Below are positions 9,473 through 19,024 of a stretch of 64,000 nucleotides of DNA, in pieces (position 1 is the first letter of the stretch; every line of letters starts with the position of its first letter). The translations under genes and the position numbers were made by a program. A model generated the notes under the pieces. The model was not told the origin of the DNA, did not search any database, and saw only the letters and a program-made list of their open reading frames with translations. The stretch is taken from assembly GCA_021792755.1 (NCBI GenBank), contig JAJYUA010000016.1:1-64000 (forward strand). The letters run 5' to 3'. This DNA comes from Pseudomonadota bacterium. GTDB taxonomy: Bacteria > Pseudomonadota > Gammaproteobacteria > Steroidobacterales > Steroidobacteraceae.

Positions 9473-10339
9473 TTACAGCAGCACTTTCGCCAGCCGCTTG
9501 CGATAGTCCGATACGAGCTCCGGCCGGTCGGCCGCCAGGTCGAGCGTTGACAGGAACGTACGGCGGGCCGCTTCTCCCTGCTCCTTCCGGTCCTTCTTGA
9601 TCACCTCGAGCAGCTCCTCGAGTGCCGCTTCGAGCTTCCGGTCCGCGATGTAGCGCTGGGCGAGCTCCATGCGCCCCGTCAGGTCGAAGGGATTGGCCGC
9701 CACGCGGGCACGGAGCGATTGCAAGTCGGGCAAGGCAGCGATGCTGCGCAGGCTGGTGAGGCGCAGATCCAGGGCGCGCCAGCGTGCCTCGGCCTGTGTG
9801 CCGGCACTGGCGCTGGACAGTGTGCGCTGGGCTTCCGCGAGCTGCTGCGCATCGGGTGGCGTGGGCAGCCTGTTCAGCAGCACATCGGCGAGATCGAGCT
9901 TGGCCGCCTCGTTCTGCGCCTCCAGCGTGAGAGCCGCGCGCAGCGCGGTCAGGGCCCCGTCCAGATCGCCGTTGTCGATCAGCTGCATCGCCTTGCGCCG
10001 CTCGGTCTCGCCCGGTCCGGGCAGCAGTCGGTCGAGGAATTGCCGCACCTGGCCTTCGGGCAGGGCCCCGACGAAGCCGTCCACCGGCGCTCCATCGACG
10101 AAGGCCAGTACGTAGGGGATGCTGCGCACCATGAACTGCTGTGAGAGCTCGGGATTTGCGTCGGAATTGACCTTGACCAGCTTGAAGCGCCCGCCATAGC
10201 TCTGCTCCACGCGCTCGAGGACGGGCCCGAGCGCCCGGCAGGGCCCGCACCACTCTGCCCAGAAATCCACCAGCACCGGCTTCTGCCGGGAGGGCTCGAT
10301 GACTTCACGCTCAAAAGTGGACAGGTTCGCTTCTATCAT
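9473..10339 (-). CDS. cnoX: CnoX/YbbN-like thioredoxin-TPR chaperedoxin
   Basis: CnoX proteins bind unfolded or oxidised clients and pass them to GroEL and DnaK. The 288-residue product has an N-terminal thioredoxin fold with WAEWCGPCRAL (active Cys31 and Cys34), the cis-proline segment RSIPYVLAF, and a C-terminal half of TPR-like helices ending in FLSTLDLAADRPELVSDYRK. The start MIEANLSTFEREV at 10339 was preferred to longer in-frame readings because it matches the family. The canonical CGPC site means it may also have reductase activity, unlike the E. coli protein with SQHC. It is divergent from the large oxidoreductase gene. Confidence 0.9.
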   Translation of the reverse strand: MIEANLSTFEREVIEPSRQKPVLVDFWAEWCGPCRALGPVLERVEQSYGGRFKLVKVNSDANPELSQQFMVRSIPYVLAFVDGAPVDGFVGALPEGQVRQFLDRLLPGPGETERRKAMQLIDNGDLDGALTALRAALTLEAQNEAAKLDLADVLLNRLPTPPDAQQLAEAQRTLSSASAGTQAEARWRALDLRLTSLRSIAALPDLQSLRARVAANPFDLTGRMELAQRYIADRKLEAALEELLEVIKKDRKEQGEAARRTFLSTLDLAADRPELVSDYRKRLAKVLL

Positions 10340-10428
10340 GTCCCACGTGCTCCGCGGCCCGATACCGGCATCTTGGGGGCGCCGGCCGCGGTGTTCAATG
10401 GGTGTCGTGAGCGGGGCAGTGCGCGGAG

Positions 10429-10434
10429 TATACT
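10429..10434 (+). promoter_or_regulatory. Possible -10 box for the large oxidoreductase
   Basis: TATACT, a near-consensus -10, lies in the 217-bp divergent gap. No convincing -35 is found 16-18 bp upstream. A transcript from here would begin near 10441, beside an in-frame ATG at 10443. Confidence 0.3.
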
Positions 10435-10556
10435 GGGCGGCAATGTCGCGTGCCGGCGAGAAAATGCGCGCGTTCGCGGCGTCGGTTCCATCGCGCAGGT
10501 GTGTTTCTGCAAGCGCCGCGATCCGTTTCATGGACGCGCGCGGGGGTTGTTGGCTG

Positions 10557-13500
10557 ATGCTCAACAGGGCGCTCGGATTGACGATTGAGGATCTGTACCG
10601 GCGCGAGGGACTGACGCGTCTCGATGAGGCGTTTCTGGAGTTTCTGGGCTCGGCTGACGCCGACCTCAAGCGCCGTCTGCTGGAAGGGCGCAGCGCGCCG
10701 CAGATTCTCGACCCAGGGGGGGTCTCGGCGCTGATGCTGGCGCTCGCCCCACATCTGGAGGACTTTCTCGCGCAAGTGTTCGACATCCGTGCCGAGGCGC
10801 GCCGGCTTGCCGCCGGCCATCACGCGCTGGCGCCGCTCTACGCCTGCAAGCGCCAGTTCGTTCAGCGCCGGGCCATGAGGAAGTTCACGCCGGCAGAGGC
10901 GGAAAGCTTCGACGGCGAGGCGCTGGAGGCGCAGCTTCTGCCGTGGTTGGGAGGGGTGTTCGATGAGGTGGCATTCGCCAACTCCGTCGCCCGTTGGGAG
11001 GAGGCGCCCGAGGCGCATCGCGAGGCGCTCGATCTGGCGCTGCGCTATGCCGCCTGGGCGGCGTTGACGGTGGCGGGCAGGCGCCGTCATCACACAAGCG
11101 TGCTGTTCAAGGCGCCCGGGAAGCTCGATGCGCAGCGCCTCGTGCCGCTCGATGCGCAGGTATCGGCTGCAACGCGCGGCTTGCGGGCGCCGCCCGAGCA
11201 CCTGCGGCGGCGCGATGGATTTGCGCTGACCGACGGCGGCACCGATCTGAAGGGCGCGCTCGATGAGGCGCACTACTGCATCTGGTGCCACAACCAGGGC
11301 AAGGACTCGTGCTCCCATGGCTTTGCCGGCAAGGACGGCAAAGAAGCCGCAGCCGGCGTGCAGGGGTTTCGCCGGGATCTTTTCGGCCTGCCGCTTACGG
11401 GCTGTCCACTCGAGGAGCGCATCTCCGAGTTCCAGCAGTTGAAGGCCCAGGGCCTGCCGCTGGCGGCGCTTGCGGTGATTACGGTGGACAACCCGATGGC
11501 GGCGGCGACCGGCCACCGCATCTGCAACGACTGCATGCGCAGCTGCATCTACCAGAAGCAGCAGCCCGTTGACATCCCGCAGTGCGAGACGCGCACGCTG
11601 CGCGATGTGCTTGCGCTGCCCTACGGGTTTGAGCTCTACAGCCTTTTGACGCGTTGGAACCCCATGGATCTGCGCCGGCCGTACCCCAAGGCGCCTACGG
11701 GGCGCAGGGTGCTGGTGGTGGGCATGGGACCGGCGGGGTTCACGCTGGCGCATCACCTGCTCAATGACGGGCACACCGTGGTCGGCATCGATGGCCTGAA
11801 GATCGAGCCGCTGCCGGCCGGGCTGTGCGGCATCGACAGCACCGGGACCCGCGGGCAATTCCAACCCATCCGCGACGCGCGCGAGCTCGAGGAGCGGCTC
11901 GAGGACAGAGTGATGGCAGGCTTCGGCGGCGTGGCCGAATACGGCATCACCGTCCGGTGGGACAAGAACTTCCTGAAGCTGATCCGGCTGATGCTCGAGC
12001 GGCGGCGCGAGTTCGCGCTGTTCGGCGGCGTGCGCTTCGGCGGAACGATCACCCCGGAGGACGCCTTCGCGCTCGGCTTCGATCACGTGGCGCTGGCGGT
12101 CGGCGCGGGCCGTCCCACGGTGCTCGATCTGCCGAACGGGCTGGCCCGCGGAGTGCGCACCGCCTCGGACTTCCTCATGGCGCTGCAGCTGACAGGGGCT
12201 GCCAAGCGCGACTCGATCGCGAACCTCGAGATCCGCCTGCCGGTGGTGGTGATCGGCGGCGGCCTGACGGCGATCGATGCGGCGACCGAGGCGCTCGCCT
12301 ATTACCCGGTGCAGGTGGAGAAATTCCTGCAGCGCTACGAGACGCTGGTTGCTGAGCGTGGCGCGGCCACCGTGCGTGCAACCTGGAACGTCGAGGAACT
12401 CGAGACCGCGGAGACGTTTCTGTCACACGCCCGCGCGATCCGAGTCGAGCGGCAGGCCGCCTCGCGTGAGCGCCGGGAGGTCCGTTTGCGCGAGCTGATC
12501 GAGCAGTGGGGAGGCGTGACCATCGCGTACCGCAAGCGCCTCCTCGAGAGCCCGGCCTACACCGTGAACCACGAGGAGGTGGCCAAAGCGCTGGAGGAGG
12601 GGGTGTGCTTCGCCGAGGCTCTCGATCCGCGCGCGGTGGAGGTCGATGCCCACGGTCATGCCGCGGCATTGCGTCTGGCGGTGATGCGGCGGGACGAGGC
12701 GGGGGCCTGGAGCCCGTGCGGCGAACGGGTGTTGCCCGCAGCCACGATACTCGTCGCCGCAGGCACACAGCCGAACACGGTGTTTGCGCGCGAGGAGGAG
12801 CAATCCCTGCCGATCGTGCAGCGCTACTTCCGCCCCTGCGACGAAGAGGGTGAGCCGGCCACCGCCGAGCGCGCCAACCCCAAGCCGCGGCGGCCGCGCG
12901 TGCTGCTGCAAAGACGGGCCGACGGGCGCTTCCTCAGCTATTTCGGCGACGCGCACCCGTCCTATTTCGGCAGCGTCGTGAAGGCGATGGCGAGCGCAAA
13001 GCAGGGCTACCCGACGCTGAGCCGCGTGCTCGAGCGCACCGGACCGGCTTCGACGCTCGACGATGCGGCCTTTCTCGGGCGGTTGCACGAGGGGCTGCGG
13101 GCCCGGGTCGAGGCGGTCTACCGCCTGGCGCCCAGCATCGTCGAGGTGGTGGTGCGCGCGCCGTTCGCGGCGCGCCGTTTCTCTCCCGGGCAGTTCTATC
13201 GCCTGCAGAACTTCGAAACCCTCGCGCCGCGCACCGCAGACACCACACTCGCCATGGAGGGCCTCGCGCTCACCGGGGCTTCCGTCGACCCCGAGCGCGG
13301 GCTCATCTCGACCATCGCGCTCGAGATGGGCGGCTCCTCCGATCTGTGCGCCTCTCTTTGCCCGGGCGAGCCGGTCGTCCTCATGGGTCCCACCGGGGCT
13401 CCCACCGACATTCCCGCGGGGGTCACCGTAGCGCTGCTCGGCGGCGGGCTCGGCAATGCGGTGCTGTTCTCGATCGGCGCGGCGCTGCGCGCCGCGGGCT

Positions 13501-14117
13501 CGAGGGTGCTGTATTTCGCGGCCTACCGCACGCGCACCGACCGCTACAAGGTGAGCCAGATCGAGAAGGCCGCCGACGTGGTGGTGTGGTGCTGCGAGGA
13601 GTCTCCGGGGTTCGAGGCCCGCCGGCCGCAGGATCGCAGTTTCGTCGGCAACGTCATCGATGCTGTGGTGGCGTACGCCTGCGGCGCGCTCGGCCCGGCC
13701 GCCATCGATCTCGAGGACGTCGACCGCATCATCGCGATCGGCTCGCAACGCATGATGGCGGCCGTCGCCCGGGCTCGCTCGCAGCAGCTGCGCCCGTACC
13801 TCAAGCCGCATCACGTGGCGATCGGGTCGATCAACTCGCCGATGCAGTGCATGATGAAGGAGATCTGCGGCAGCTGCCTGCAGCCGCTCACCGACCCTGC
13901 CACCGGCGGGACGGTCTACGTTTTTTCCTGCTTCAACCAGGATCTGCCGCTCGATCGGGTCGATTTCGACTCGCTCGAGGCGCGTCTCCGGCAGAACTCG
14001 ACATGCGAGAAGCTCACCCGGCAGTGGATCGACCGCTGCCTGTGGCAGCTCGGGGCTCGCCCCGCGGCAGGCTCAGGCGAGGGTATCGCCGAGAGAATCG
14101 CGGATGACGCCCGTTAG
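10557..14117 (+). CDS. Large fused Fe-S/flavin oxidoreductase (GltD-like plus PyrK-like modules)
   Basis: This 1186-residue protein joins modules normally found in separate subunits. Residues 1-235 are a helical domain I do not recognise. A cysteine-rich iron-sulfur region follows (Cys241, 244, 252, 283, 323, 326, 330, 343), resembling the N-terminal cluster domain of glutamate synthase small subunits. Two Rossmann folds come next (VLVVGMGPAGF near 388, VVVIGGGLTAIDAATEAL near 562), as in GltD-type FAD/NAD(P) reductases. From about 850 there is a ferredoxin-reductase-like domain (SPGQFYRLQ; VALLGGGLGNA near 957) and a PyrK-type [2Fe-2S] site (Cys1098, 1104, 1107, 1125). It probably moves electrons between NAD(P)H and an unknown acceptor. 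In-frame starts at 10443 and 10530 are possible; MLNRALGLTIEDLY looks like the natural N-terminus. Its last 4 bp overlap the convergent kinase gene. Confidence 0.85.
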   Translation: MLNRALGLTIEDLYRREGLTRLDEAFLEFLGSADADLKRRLLEGRSAPQILDPGGVSALMLALAPHLEDFLAQVFDIRAEARRLAAGHHALAPLYACKRQFVQRRAMRKFTPAEAESFDGEALEAQLLPWLGGVFDEVAFANSVARWEEAPEAHREALDLALRYAAWAALTVAGRRRHHTSVLFKAPGKLDAQRLVPLDAQVSAATRGLRAPPEHLRRRDGFALTDGGTDLKGALDEAHYCIWCHNQGKDSCSHGFAGKDGKEAAAGVQGFRRDLFGLPLTGCPLEERISEFQQLKAQGLPLAALAVITVDNPMAAATGHRICNDCMRSCIYQKQQPVDIPQCETRTLRDVLALPYGFELYSLLTRWNPMDLRRPYPKAPTGRRVLVVGMGPAGFTLAHHLLNDGHTVVGIDGLKIEPLPAGLCGIDSTGTRGQFQPIRDARELEERLEDRVMAGFGGVAEYGITVRWDKNFLKLIRLMLERRREFALFGGVRFGGTITPEDAFALGFDHVALAVGAGRPTVLDLPNGLARGVRTASDFLMALQLTGAAKRDSIANLEIRLPVVVIGGGLTAIDAATEALAYYPVQVEKFLQRYETLVAERGAATVRATWNVEELETAETFLSHARAIRVERQAASRERREVRLRELIEQWGGVTIAYRKRLLESPAYTVNHEEVAKALEEGVCFAEALDPRAVEVDAHGHAAALRLAVMRRDEAGAWSPCGERVLPAATILVAAGTQPNTVFAREEEQSLPIVQRYFRPCDEEGEPATAERANPKPRRPRVLLQRRADGRFLSYFGDAHPSYFGSVVKAMASAKQGYPTLSRVLERTGPASTLDDAAFLGRLHEGLRARVEAVYRLAPSIVEVVVRAPFAARRFSPGQFYRLQNFETLAPRTADTTLAMEGLALTGASVDPERGLISTIALEMGGSSDLCASLCPGEPVVLMGPTGAPTDIPAGVTVALLGGGLGNAVLFSIGAALRAAGSRVLYFAAYRTRTDRYKVSQIEKAADVVVWCCEESPGFEARRPQDRSFVGNVIDAVVAYACGALGPAAIDLEDVDRIIAIGSQRMMAAVARARSQQLRPYLKPHHVAIGSINSPMQCMMKEICGSCLQPLTDPATGGTVYVFSCFNQDLPLDRVDFDSLEARLRQNSTCEKLTRQWIDRCLWQLGARPAAGSGEGIAERIADDAR

Positions 14118-15490
14118 GGGTGGCGCGCCTCGCGGGCCGGTAGCTGCACGGCGACGCGACCCTCTCCAGGCAGAAAGCGCACCTCGCCGCCGTGGCTGCG
14201 CGCCACCTGACGCACGATGGCGAGCCCCAGTCCGGAGCCGGGGGTTTGCGGGTTCAGCCGGTGGAAGCGCTCGAAGATGGATTCCTCCTGGCCGGCCGGC
14301 ACGCCCGGACCCTCGTCGGTGACCTCGATCGTGATCACCCCGCAGTCGGATGGCGGAGCAAGGATGCGCGCGGATACAGCGCCTTGGCCGTGCACGAGCG
14401 CGTTGTCGAGCAGGTTGCGGACCATGTCGCGAAGGTCTTCCGCCCGACCGCGCAGGCGCACGACGTCCGGGACGTCGACCTCAAGCGACCGTCCCTGCGC
14501 CTCCACCAGAGGCAGCACCTGCGCCGCCGCCTCACGGACCAGCCGTGACAGGTTGACAGTCGGCAGTTCGGCGCCCTGGCGCTCGTGCGCCAGGGACTCC
14601 TTGCGGGCGAGGTCGATGAGTTGATCGACGAGGCGCCCCATCTGGGCGAGCTCGTGCTCGACGGCCGGCCAGTCGGTCGTGCCGGTGAGGCGCGCGCGCT
14701 GCAGCCGCAGGTTGAGCACCGCTAGCGGAGTGCGCAGCTCATGTGCCGCATCGGCCGTGAGGCGCCGCTCGACGGCGTAGGCGCGCGACAGCCGCTCCAG
14801 CGCACCGTTGACGGCTTCGACCAGCGGTTGGATTTCCCGCGGCAGGCCGCCTGCGGAAATGCGCAGGTCCGGCCGGCGCGGCCCGACGCGGGCCGCCTCA
14901 CTCGAGGCGCGCTCGATGGGTCGCAGGCTCCAGCCGACGATGACCCAGATCAGGGCGAGGGCGAGCACGGCGAAGACGATGAGCACCGAGATATGCTCCG
15001 AGTCCTCCTCGAACAGGCTGTCGACCAGCGTGGCGCGGCTCATGTCCCGCCGAGCCACGACCACGGTGTTCCCGCCCGGGGCGCGGGCCGCGACGATCGG
15101 TTGCTTGTCGGTTCCCACTCCGATGAACTCCACCGGGCCGACCGCTCCACGGGCGTCCACCGGAATGTAAGGCAGAGGATGCGGGAGGTTGGCCGACCAG
15201 GTGCGCGGCCGGTGATCGGGTCCGAACACGGTGAACGTGAATTGCCGCGAGGGATCGGCGTAGACCCGCCGCCAGTCGGTGTGCAGGCGCACCGCGAGCG
15301 CGCCGTCTGGGGCGAAGCGTAGGGCGTCGATCAGCTCGCGAGCCTGATTTTGCAGCGTTCGCGCGTGCAACCCTTCGAGGGTGTCGTGCACCTCGAAGCG
15401 GTACTCGGCGAAGGAGGCGGCCAGCCCGAGCGTGAACAGCGCGAACATCACCCCGAGCAGGCGCAGCCGCAGGCTGTGCGGGCGGCTCAT
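14114..15490 (-). CDS. Two-component sensor histidine kinase
   Basis: A 458-residue membrane sensor kinase of the OmpR-partner (QseC/TctE-like) class. TM1 is about residues 9-28 and TM2 about 167-187, with a periplasmic domain of roughly 135 residues between them. A HAMP linker follows, then the H-box DAAHELRTPLA (His250), N-box DMVRNLLDNALVHG, G1 DEGPGVP, F-box FERFHR and G2 GSGLGLAIV. The start MSRPHSLRLRLL overlaps the response regulator stop by 4 bp, indicating translational coupling. The gene pair is divergent from an RND efflux operon it probably controls, since kinases of this type often govern adjacent pumps. The stimulus is not evident. Confidence 0.93.
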   Translation of the reverse strand: MSRPHSLRLRLLGVMFALFTLGLAASFAEYRFEVHDTLEGLHARTLQNQARELIDALRFAPDGALAVRLHTDWRRVYADPSRQFTFTVFGPDHRPRTWSANLPHPLPYIPVDARGAVGPVEFIGVGTDKQPIVAARAPGGNTVVVARRDMSRATLVDSLFEEDSEHISVLIVFAVLALALIWVIVGWSLRPIERASSEAARVGPRRPDLRISAGGLPREIQPLVEAVNGALERLSRAYAVERRLTADAAHELRTPLAVLNLRLQRARLTGTTDWPAVEHELAQMGRLVDQLIDLARKESLAHERQGAELPTVNLSRLVREAAAQVLPLVEAQGRSLEVDVPDVVRLRGRAEDLRDMVRNLLDNALVHGQGAVSARILAPPSDCGVITIEVTDEGPGVPAGQEESIFERFHRLNPQTPGSGLGLAIVRQVARSHGGEVRFLPGEGRVAVQLPAREARHP

Positions 15491-16167
15491 GTGCGCTCGG
15501 TCTCCACCAGACGATAGCCGATGCCCCACTTGGTCTCGATGGCGAGTCGCGCTTCGGCGCCTGCGAGCTTGCGCCGCAGGCGCGAGACCGCCGCCTCGAG
15601 CGCATTGGCGCTACCGGCATCCTCGAGCGCATACAAGCGGTCCTCGAGCCGATCCTTGGTGATCACCTGCCCGGGAACACGCATCAGCTCCTCGAGCAAT
15701 GCCGCTTCGCGGCGGGTCAGATCGAGCGGCTTGCCGGACGCCGAGGCCTGCCGCGTGACGGTGTCGAACATGATGCCGCCGAGCGAGTAGCCGGTCTCGC
15801 GCCGGCTGCCGGCGCGGCGCAGCACGGCGCGCAGTCGCGCCTCGAGCTCGAGCAGGTTGAAGGGCTTGATGATGTAGTCGTCGGCGCCGGAGTTCAGGCC
15901 CCGCAGCCGATCCTCGATGCTGTCACGCGCCGTCACGATGATTGCGGGCAGCTCGGAGTGCAGCTCGCGCAGGGACTCCAGCAACTGCATCCCATCGATA
16001 TCGGGCAGCCCCAGGTCGAGCACGACCGCATCCATCCGGGCGATGCGGGCGGCCGAAAGCGCCTGCTCGGCGCGGGCGACCGCGTCTACGGCAAAGCCGC
16101 GCTCGCGCAGGTGATCGGCGATCATCTCACGGATCGCCTGGTGGTCTTCGACCAGCAACACTCTCAT
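15487..16167 (-). CDS. OmpR-family response regulator
   Basis: The 226-residue regulator has a receiver domain with acidic Glu7/Asp8, phospho-acceptor Asp51 (VVLDLGLPDIDG), Thr79 and Lys101 (IIKPF). A winged-helix DNA-binding domain follows (LDLTRREAALLEELM, then AVSRLRRKL and the terminal GIGYRL). The start MRVLLVEDHQ was chosen over a longer upstream reading because it begins the receiver fold exactly. The kinase gene overlaps its stop by 4 bp. The 344-bp gap to the divergent efflux operon makes that operon the likely target. PhoP/QseB-like is the closest familiar description. Confidence 0.94.
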   Translation of the reverse strand: MRVLLVEDHQAIREMIADHLRERGFAVDAVARAEQALSAARIARMDAVVLDLGLPDIDGMQLLESLRELHSELPAIIVTARDSIEDRLRGLNSGADDYIIKPFNLLELEARLRAVLRRAGSRRETGYSLGGIMFDTVTRQASASGKPLDLTRREAALLEELMRVPGQVITKDRLEDRLYALEDAGSANALEAAVSRLRRKLAGAEARLAIETKWGIGYRLVETERT

Positions 16168-16511
16168 CGATCGGTCCGGCGTCCTCACCTTCTCGCGCAG
16201 GCTTGATATTATTCCCCATCCGTGAGGAGCCGTTGACCGGACCGTGCCGGCGGCCCCATGACGCTGTCCTCGGCTGCGCGCCAGTGCGGGGAATTCGGCC
16301 CGGCGCCCACGTTGATCGCATGAGGTGAGCTTTCGGCGGTCCGATCCCCCCAGGGTCGCTCGTGCGCCGCCGGCGCGGCTCACCTGCGTGCCGGCACGGT
16401 GAGGCTCGTCAGGACTTGGTCAGCAATGCGTGCCAGGATGACCGCGCCGCCTCGGGGGTCGTCCGGCGCCTGCTGGGTCTTTATCACTCGCTCAGGAGAG
16501 ACAGACTACTG
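16168..16511. promoter_or_regulatory. 344-bp divergent regulatory region between the two-component system and the RND operon
   Basis: No gene is seen. A TAATAT hexamer on the minus strand (16211-16206) could be the -10 for the regulator gene. AGGAGAG at 16494-16500 is the ribosome-binding site for the efflux operon. An in-frame extension of the outer-membrane gene back to 16362 exists but adds arginine-rich sequence without a signal peptide, so it is not used. No clear direct repeat for the OmpR-type regulator stood out. Confidence 0.35.
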
Positions 16512-17966
16512 ATGTCTCGGATTGGAGATTGCGGCCCGAGAGCGGCCCGCTGGTTGGGCGCCGGCCCGTGGGCGCGGCTGGCGGGACGATCCGCCGGCAA
16601 ATCCGTGGCCAGGGCGGCCGGATGGGCCGTCGCGGCACTGCTTGGGGGCTGCGCGACATACCACGCGCTGCCGCTCGCGCAGGTACCGAATCTGTCGCCA
16701 CGGCTGTCCGTGTTGCGCACCGAGGTGCCCGCGCTTGGCGCCGGCGCCGCGGCGCGGCGAATCGACCTTGGCAAGCCCCTGTCCATCGATGACATCGGCA
16801 TGCTTGCGGTGCTCAATGACCCGGCGCTGCGCTCCGAGCGCGGGTACCTGGGCCTCGCCCGGGCCGGCCTGCTGCAGGCATCCCTGCTGCCGAACCCCTC
16901 GGCCAATCTGAGCTTCGAGGCGTTCGTCGGGGGGATCGGTACCTCCGCCTGGGCGGCCTCTCTCACGGAGGACGTAAGAGCCATCCTCACGTATCACACC
17001 CGCGTCAAATCGGCCCGTTTCGCGCTCGGGCAGGTGAATGCCGATCTGCTGTGGCGGGAGTGGCAGGTGGCACAGCAGGCACGGGTCCTGGCGCTCGGCC
17101 TGTACTGGGAGGGCCGGTCGATCGTGCTCGCCCGCCGGCAAGCGAAGCTCTTGGATCAGGAGGTGCGCGCGGTCCGCTCGGCCACCAAAGCCCGCGTCCT
17201 GGGTCTGGCCGCGCTCGCGCCGCTGCTCGCCGCCCAGTCCTCGGCGGAACAATTCCTGGCCGCCGCCGCTCTCACGCAGCAGCAGGGCTGGCAGCAGCTC
17301 GATGCCTTGCTCGGACTGACTCCGAGGGTACGTTTTGCCATTGCCGCGCCCGTGCTGCCGCCGACGCCCTCGTCCCTCGAGCCCCTGATCGCTCGCCTGC
17401 CTGAGCGCCGTCCCGACTTGGTGGCGCTCAGGTTGGGCTACCGCTCGGCGAACGAGAACGTGCGCACGGCGATCATCGGGCAGTTCCCCGCCTTCTCGCT
17501 GGGCGGCATCTGGGAGGACGACAACGGCAACGTGCGCAACGCGGGCCCCATCGGGAATTTCGCCGTGCCGATCTTCGACCGCAACCAAGGTCACATCGCC
17601 GCCGCCCGCGCCACGCGCCGCCTGCTGCACGAGCAGTACCAGTCGCGGCTCGATCAGGCGGCGGGCGCGGCCCTGGGCCTGGCGGCGCGGATCGACCGGC
17701 TCGACCGCGACGTCAGCCGAGCGCGACGCGAGGCGCGTGCGGCCGAGTCCTTCTCGAGAGCCGCCCGAACGGCCTATTCCGAGGACAATCTGGATTCACG
17801 CTCCCTCGTCGACTACGAGACGACCGCGCTGCAGCGCCGGATCGAGGCGAATATGCTCGAGCTGTCCCTCGGCGAGGCTCGCATCGCACTCACGGTCGAT
17901 CTAGGGCTCGGGTTGCCGCGCGCCCGCGTTGCCCTGCCCGCACATTCGAGGACACTTGCAGAATGA
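16512..17966 (+). CDS. RND efflux outer-membrane lipoprotein (TolC family)
   Basis: A 484-residue outer-membrane channel of the OprM/CusC type. An N-terminal export signal ends in the lipobox LLGGCATY, predicting lipidation. Two repeats of the long alpha-hairpin plus beta-strand unit follow, with the typical second-repeat sequence RLPERRPDLVALRLGYRSAN and an SRSLVDYE-like segment near the end. The ATG at 16512 has a strong Shine-Dalgarno (AGGAGAG) 11 bases upstream. It is the first gene of an operon whose adaptor and permease follow with 4-bp overlaps, so the three are translationally coupled parts of one tripartite pump. Confidence 0.9.
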   Translation: MSRIGDCGPRAARWLGAGPWARLAGRSAGKSVARAAGWAVAALLGGCATYHALPLAQVPNLSPRLSVLRTEVPALGAGAAARRIDLGKPLSIDDIGMLAVLNDPALRSERGYLGLARAGLLQASLLPNPSANLSFEAFVGGIGTSAWAASLTEDVRAILTYHTRVKSARFALGQVNADLLWREWQVAQQARVLALGLYWEGRSIVLARRQAKLLDQEVRAVRSATKARVLGLAALAPLLAAQSSAEQFLAAAALTQQQGWQQLDALLGLTPRVRFAIAAPVLPPTPSSLEPLIARLPERRPDLVALRLGYRSANENVRTAIIGQFPAFSLGGIWEDDNGNVRNAGPIGNFAVPIFDRNQGHIAAARATRRLLHEQYQSRLDQAAGAALGLAARIDRLDRDVSRARREARAAESFSRAARTAYSEDNLDSRSLVDYETTALQRRIEANMLELSLGEARIALTVDLGLGLPRARVALPAHSRTLAE

Positions 17967-19024
17967 GCCGAGCCGCCGCTTGTGCCGCTGGTATTGCGAT
18001 CAGCCTCACCACGCTCTTGGCGCCTGCGTGCGCCAAGAGCGTGAGCGCATTGGCACCGAGCGTGTTGGTCACGCTGACGCGGGTCAAGGAGGGCGCCCTG
18101 CCGCACGAGGTGATCGGCTACGGCACCGTGGGGCCGAGCAGCGCCGGCCGCAAGACCGTGATGGCGCCGGTGTCGGCTGTCGTTGGCAACGTGTACGTGC
18201 GTCTCGGCGAGGCGGTATCGCGGGGCGCGCCGCTCGTTCGCCTGACGCCGAGCCCACAGACGGCCGCTTCCTATGCACAGGCGCAGTCCGCCCTCATCGT
18301 CGCCCGACACCTGGTGGCGAGCACCCGCAAGCTCGTCGCCGAGCATCTGGCGACCGCCCAGCAGCTCGCCAACGCCGAGAAGTCGCTGACCGATGCGCGC
18401 TCGCAGCTTCGGGCCTTTCAGTCGCTCGGGGCTTCCGGCTCGAACATCGTGCGCGCTCCGTTCTCGGCGATCGTGACCGCACTCACGGCGAGCCCCGGTG
18501 CGATCGTCGTCCAGGGAACACCGCTACTCGATCTGGCCGCGCCCCGCGCGCTGGTGCTGACCGTCGGGGTCGTGCCGGCTCAGGCGGGGGAAATCAACGC
18601 CGAGGATCCGGCCCGCGTCACCTTGATCGGCGGGCATCAGCCCGTGGCCGGGCGGGTGCTGCTGCGCGGGGAGGTGGCCCAGTCCGGCTCCGGCCTGGTA
18701 CCGATCGAGATCGCGCTGCCGCCGGGAAAATTCCTGCCGGGCGAGATGGCCGAGGCGGCCATCACGACGCGTGAGGTCCGGGGTTACGTGGTGCCGCACG
18801 AGGCGATTCTCGTCAATAGCAGCGGCGCCACGTATGTCGTTCAAGCCGTCGATCGCGTTGCGCACAAAGTGCTCGTGCACATCATCGATTCCCACGGTGA
18901 CCAGAACGTCATCTCCGGCGCGCTCGATGCGCGTGCACCGCTGGTGTTGACCGGCAATCACCAGCTCAGCGACGGCATGCGGATCCGGCTCGCCGATCCG
19001 GGCCCGCACGGAGCGAGGCGGTGA
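17963..19024 (+). CDS. RND efflux periplasmic adaptor
   Basis: The membrane-fusion subunit links the RND permease to the outer-membrane channel. The 353-residue product has a cleavable-type signal peptide (residues 1-24), a first lipoyl half (VMAPVSAVVGNVYVRLGEAV), a short helical hairpin rich in Ala/Gln (about 100-160), the second lipoyl half (IVRAPFSAIVTALTASPGAI), a beta-barrel domain and a membrane-proximal C-terminus. The ATG overlaps the stop of the preceding gene (ATGA) and its own stop overlaps the permease GTG. The short hairpin resembles adaptors of HME/HAE2-type pumps, but no metal-binding motif is apparent. Confidence 0.9.
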   Translation: MSRAAACAAGIAISLTTLLAPACAKSVSALAPSVLVTLTRVKEGALPHEVIGYGTVGPSSAGRKTVMAPVSAVVGNVYVRLGEAVSRGAPLVRLTPSPQTAASYAQAQSALIVARHLVASTRKLVAEHLATAQQLANAEKSLTDARSQLRAFQSLGASGSNIVRAPFSAIVTALTASPGAIVVQGTPLLDLAAPRALVLTVGVVPAQAGEINAEDPARVTLIGGHQPVAGRVLLRGEVAQSGSGLVPIEIALPPGKFLPGEMAEAAITTREVRGYVVPHEAILVNSSGATYVVQAVDRVAHKVLVHIIDSHGDQNVISGALDARAPLVLTGNHQLSDGMRIRLADPGPHGARR

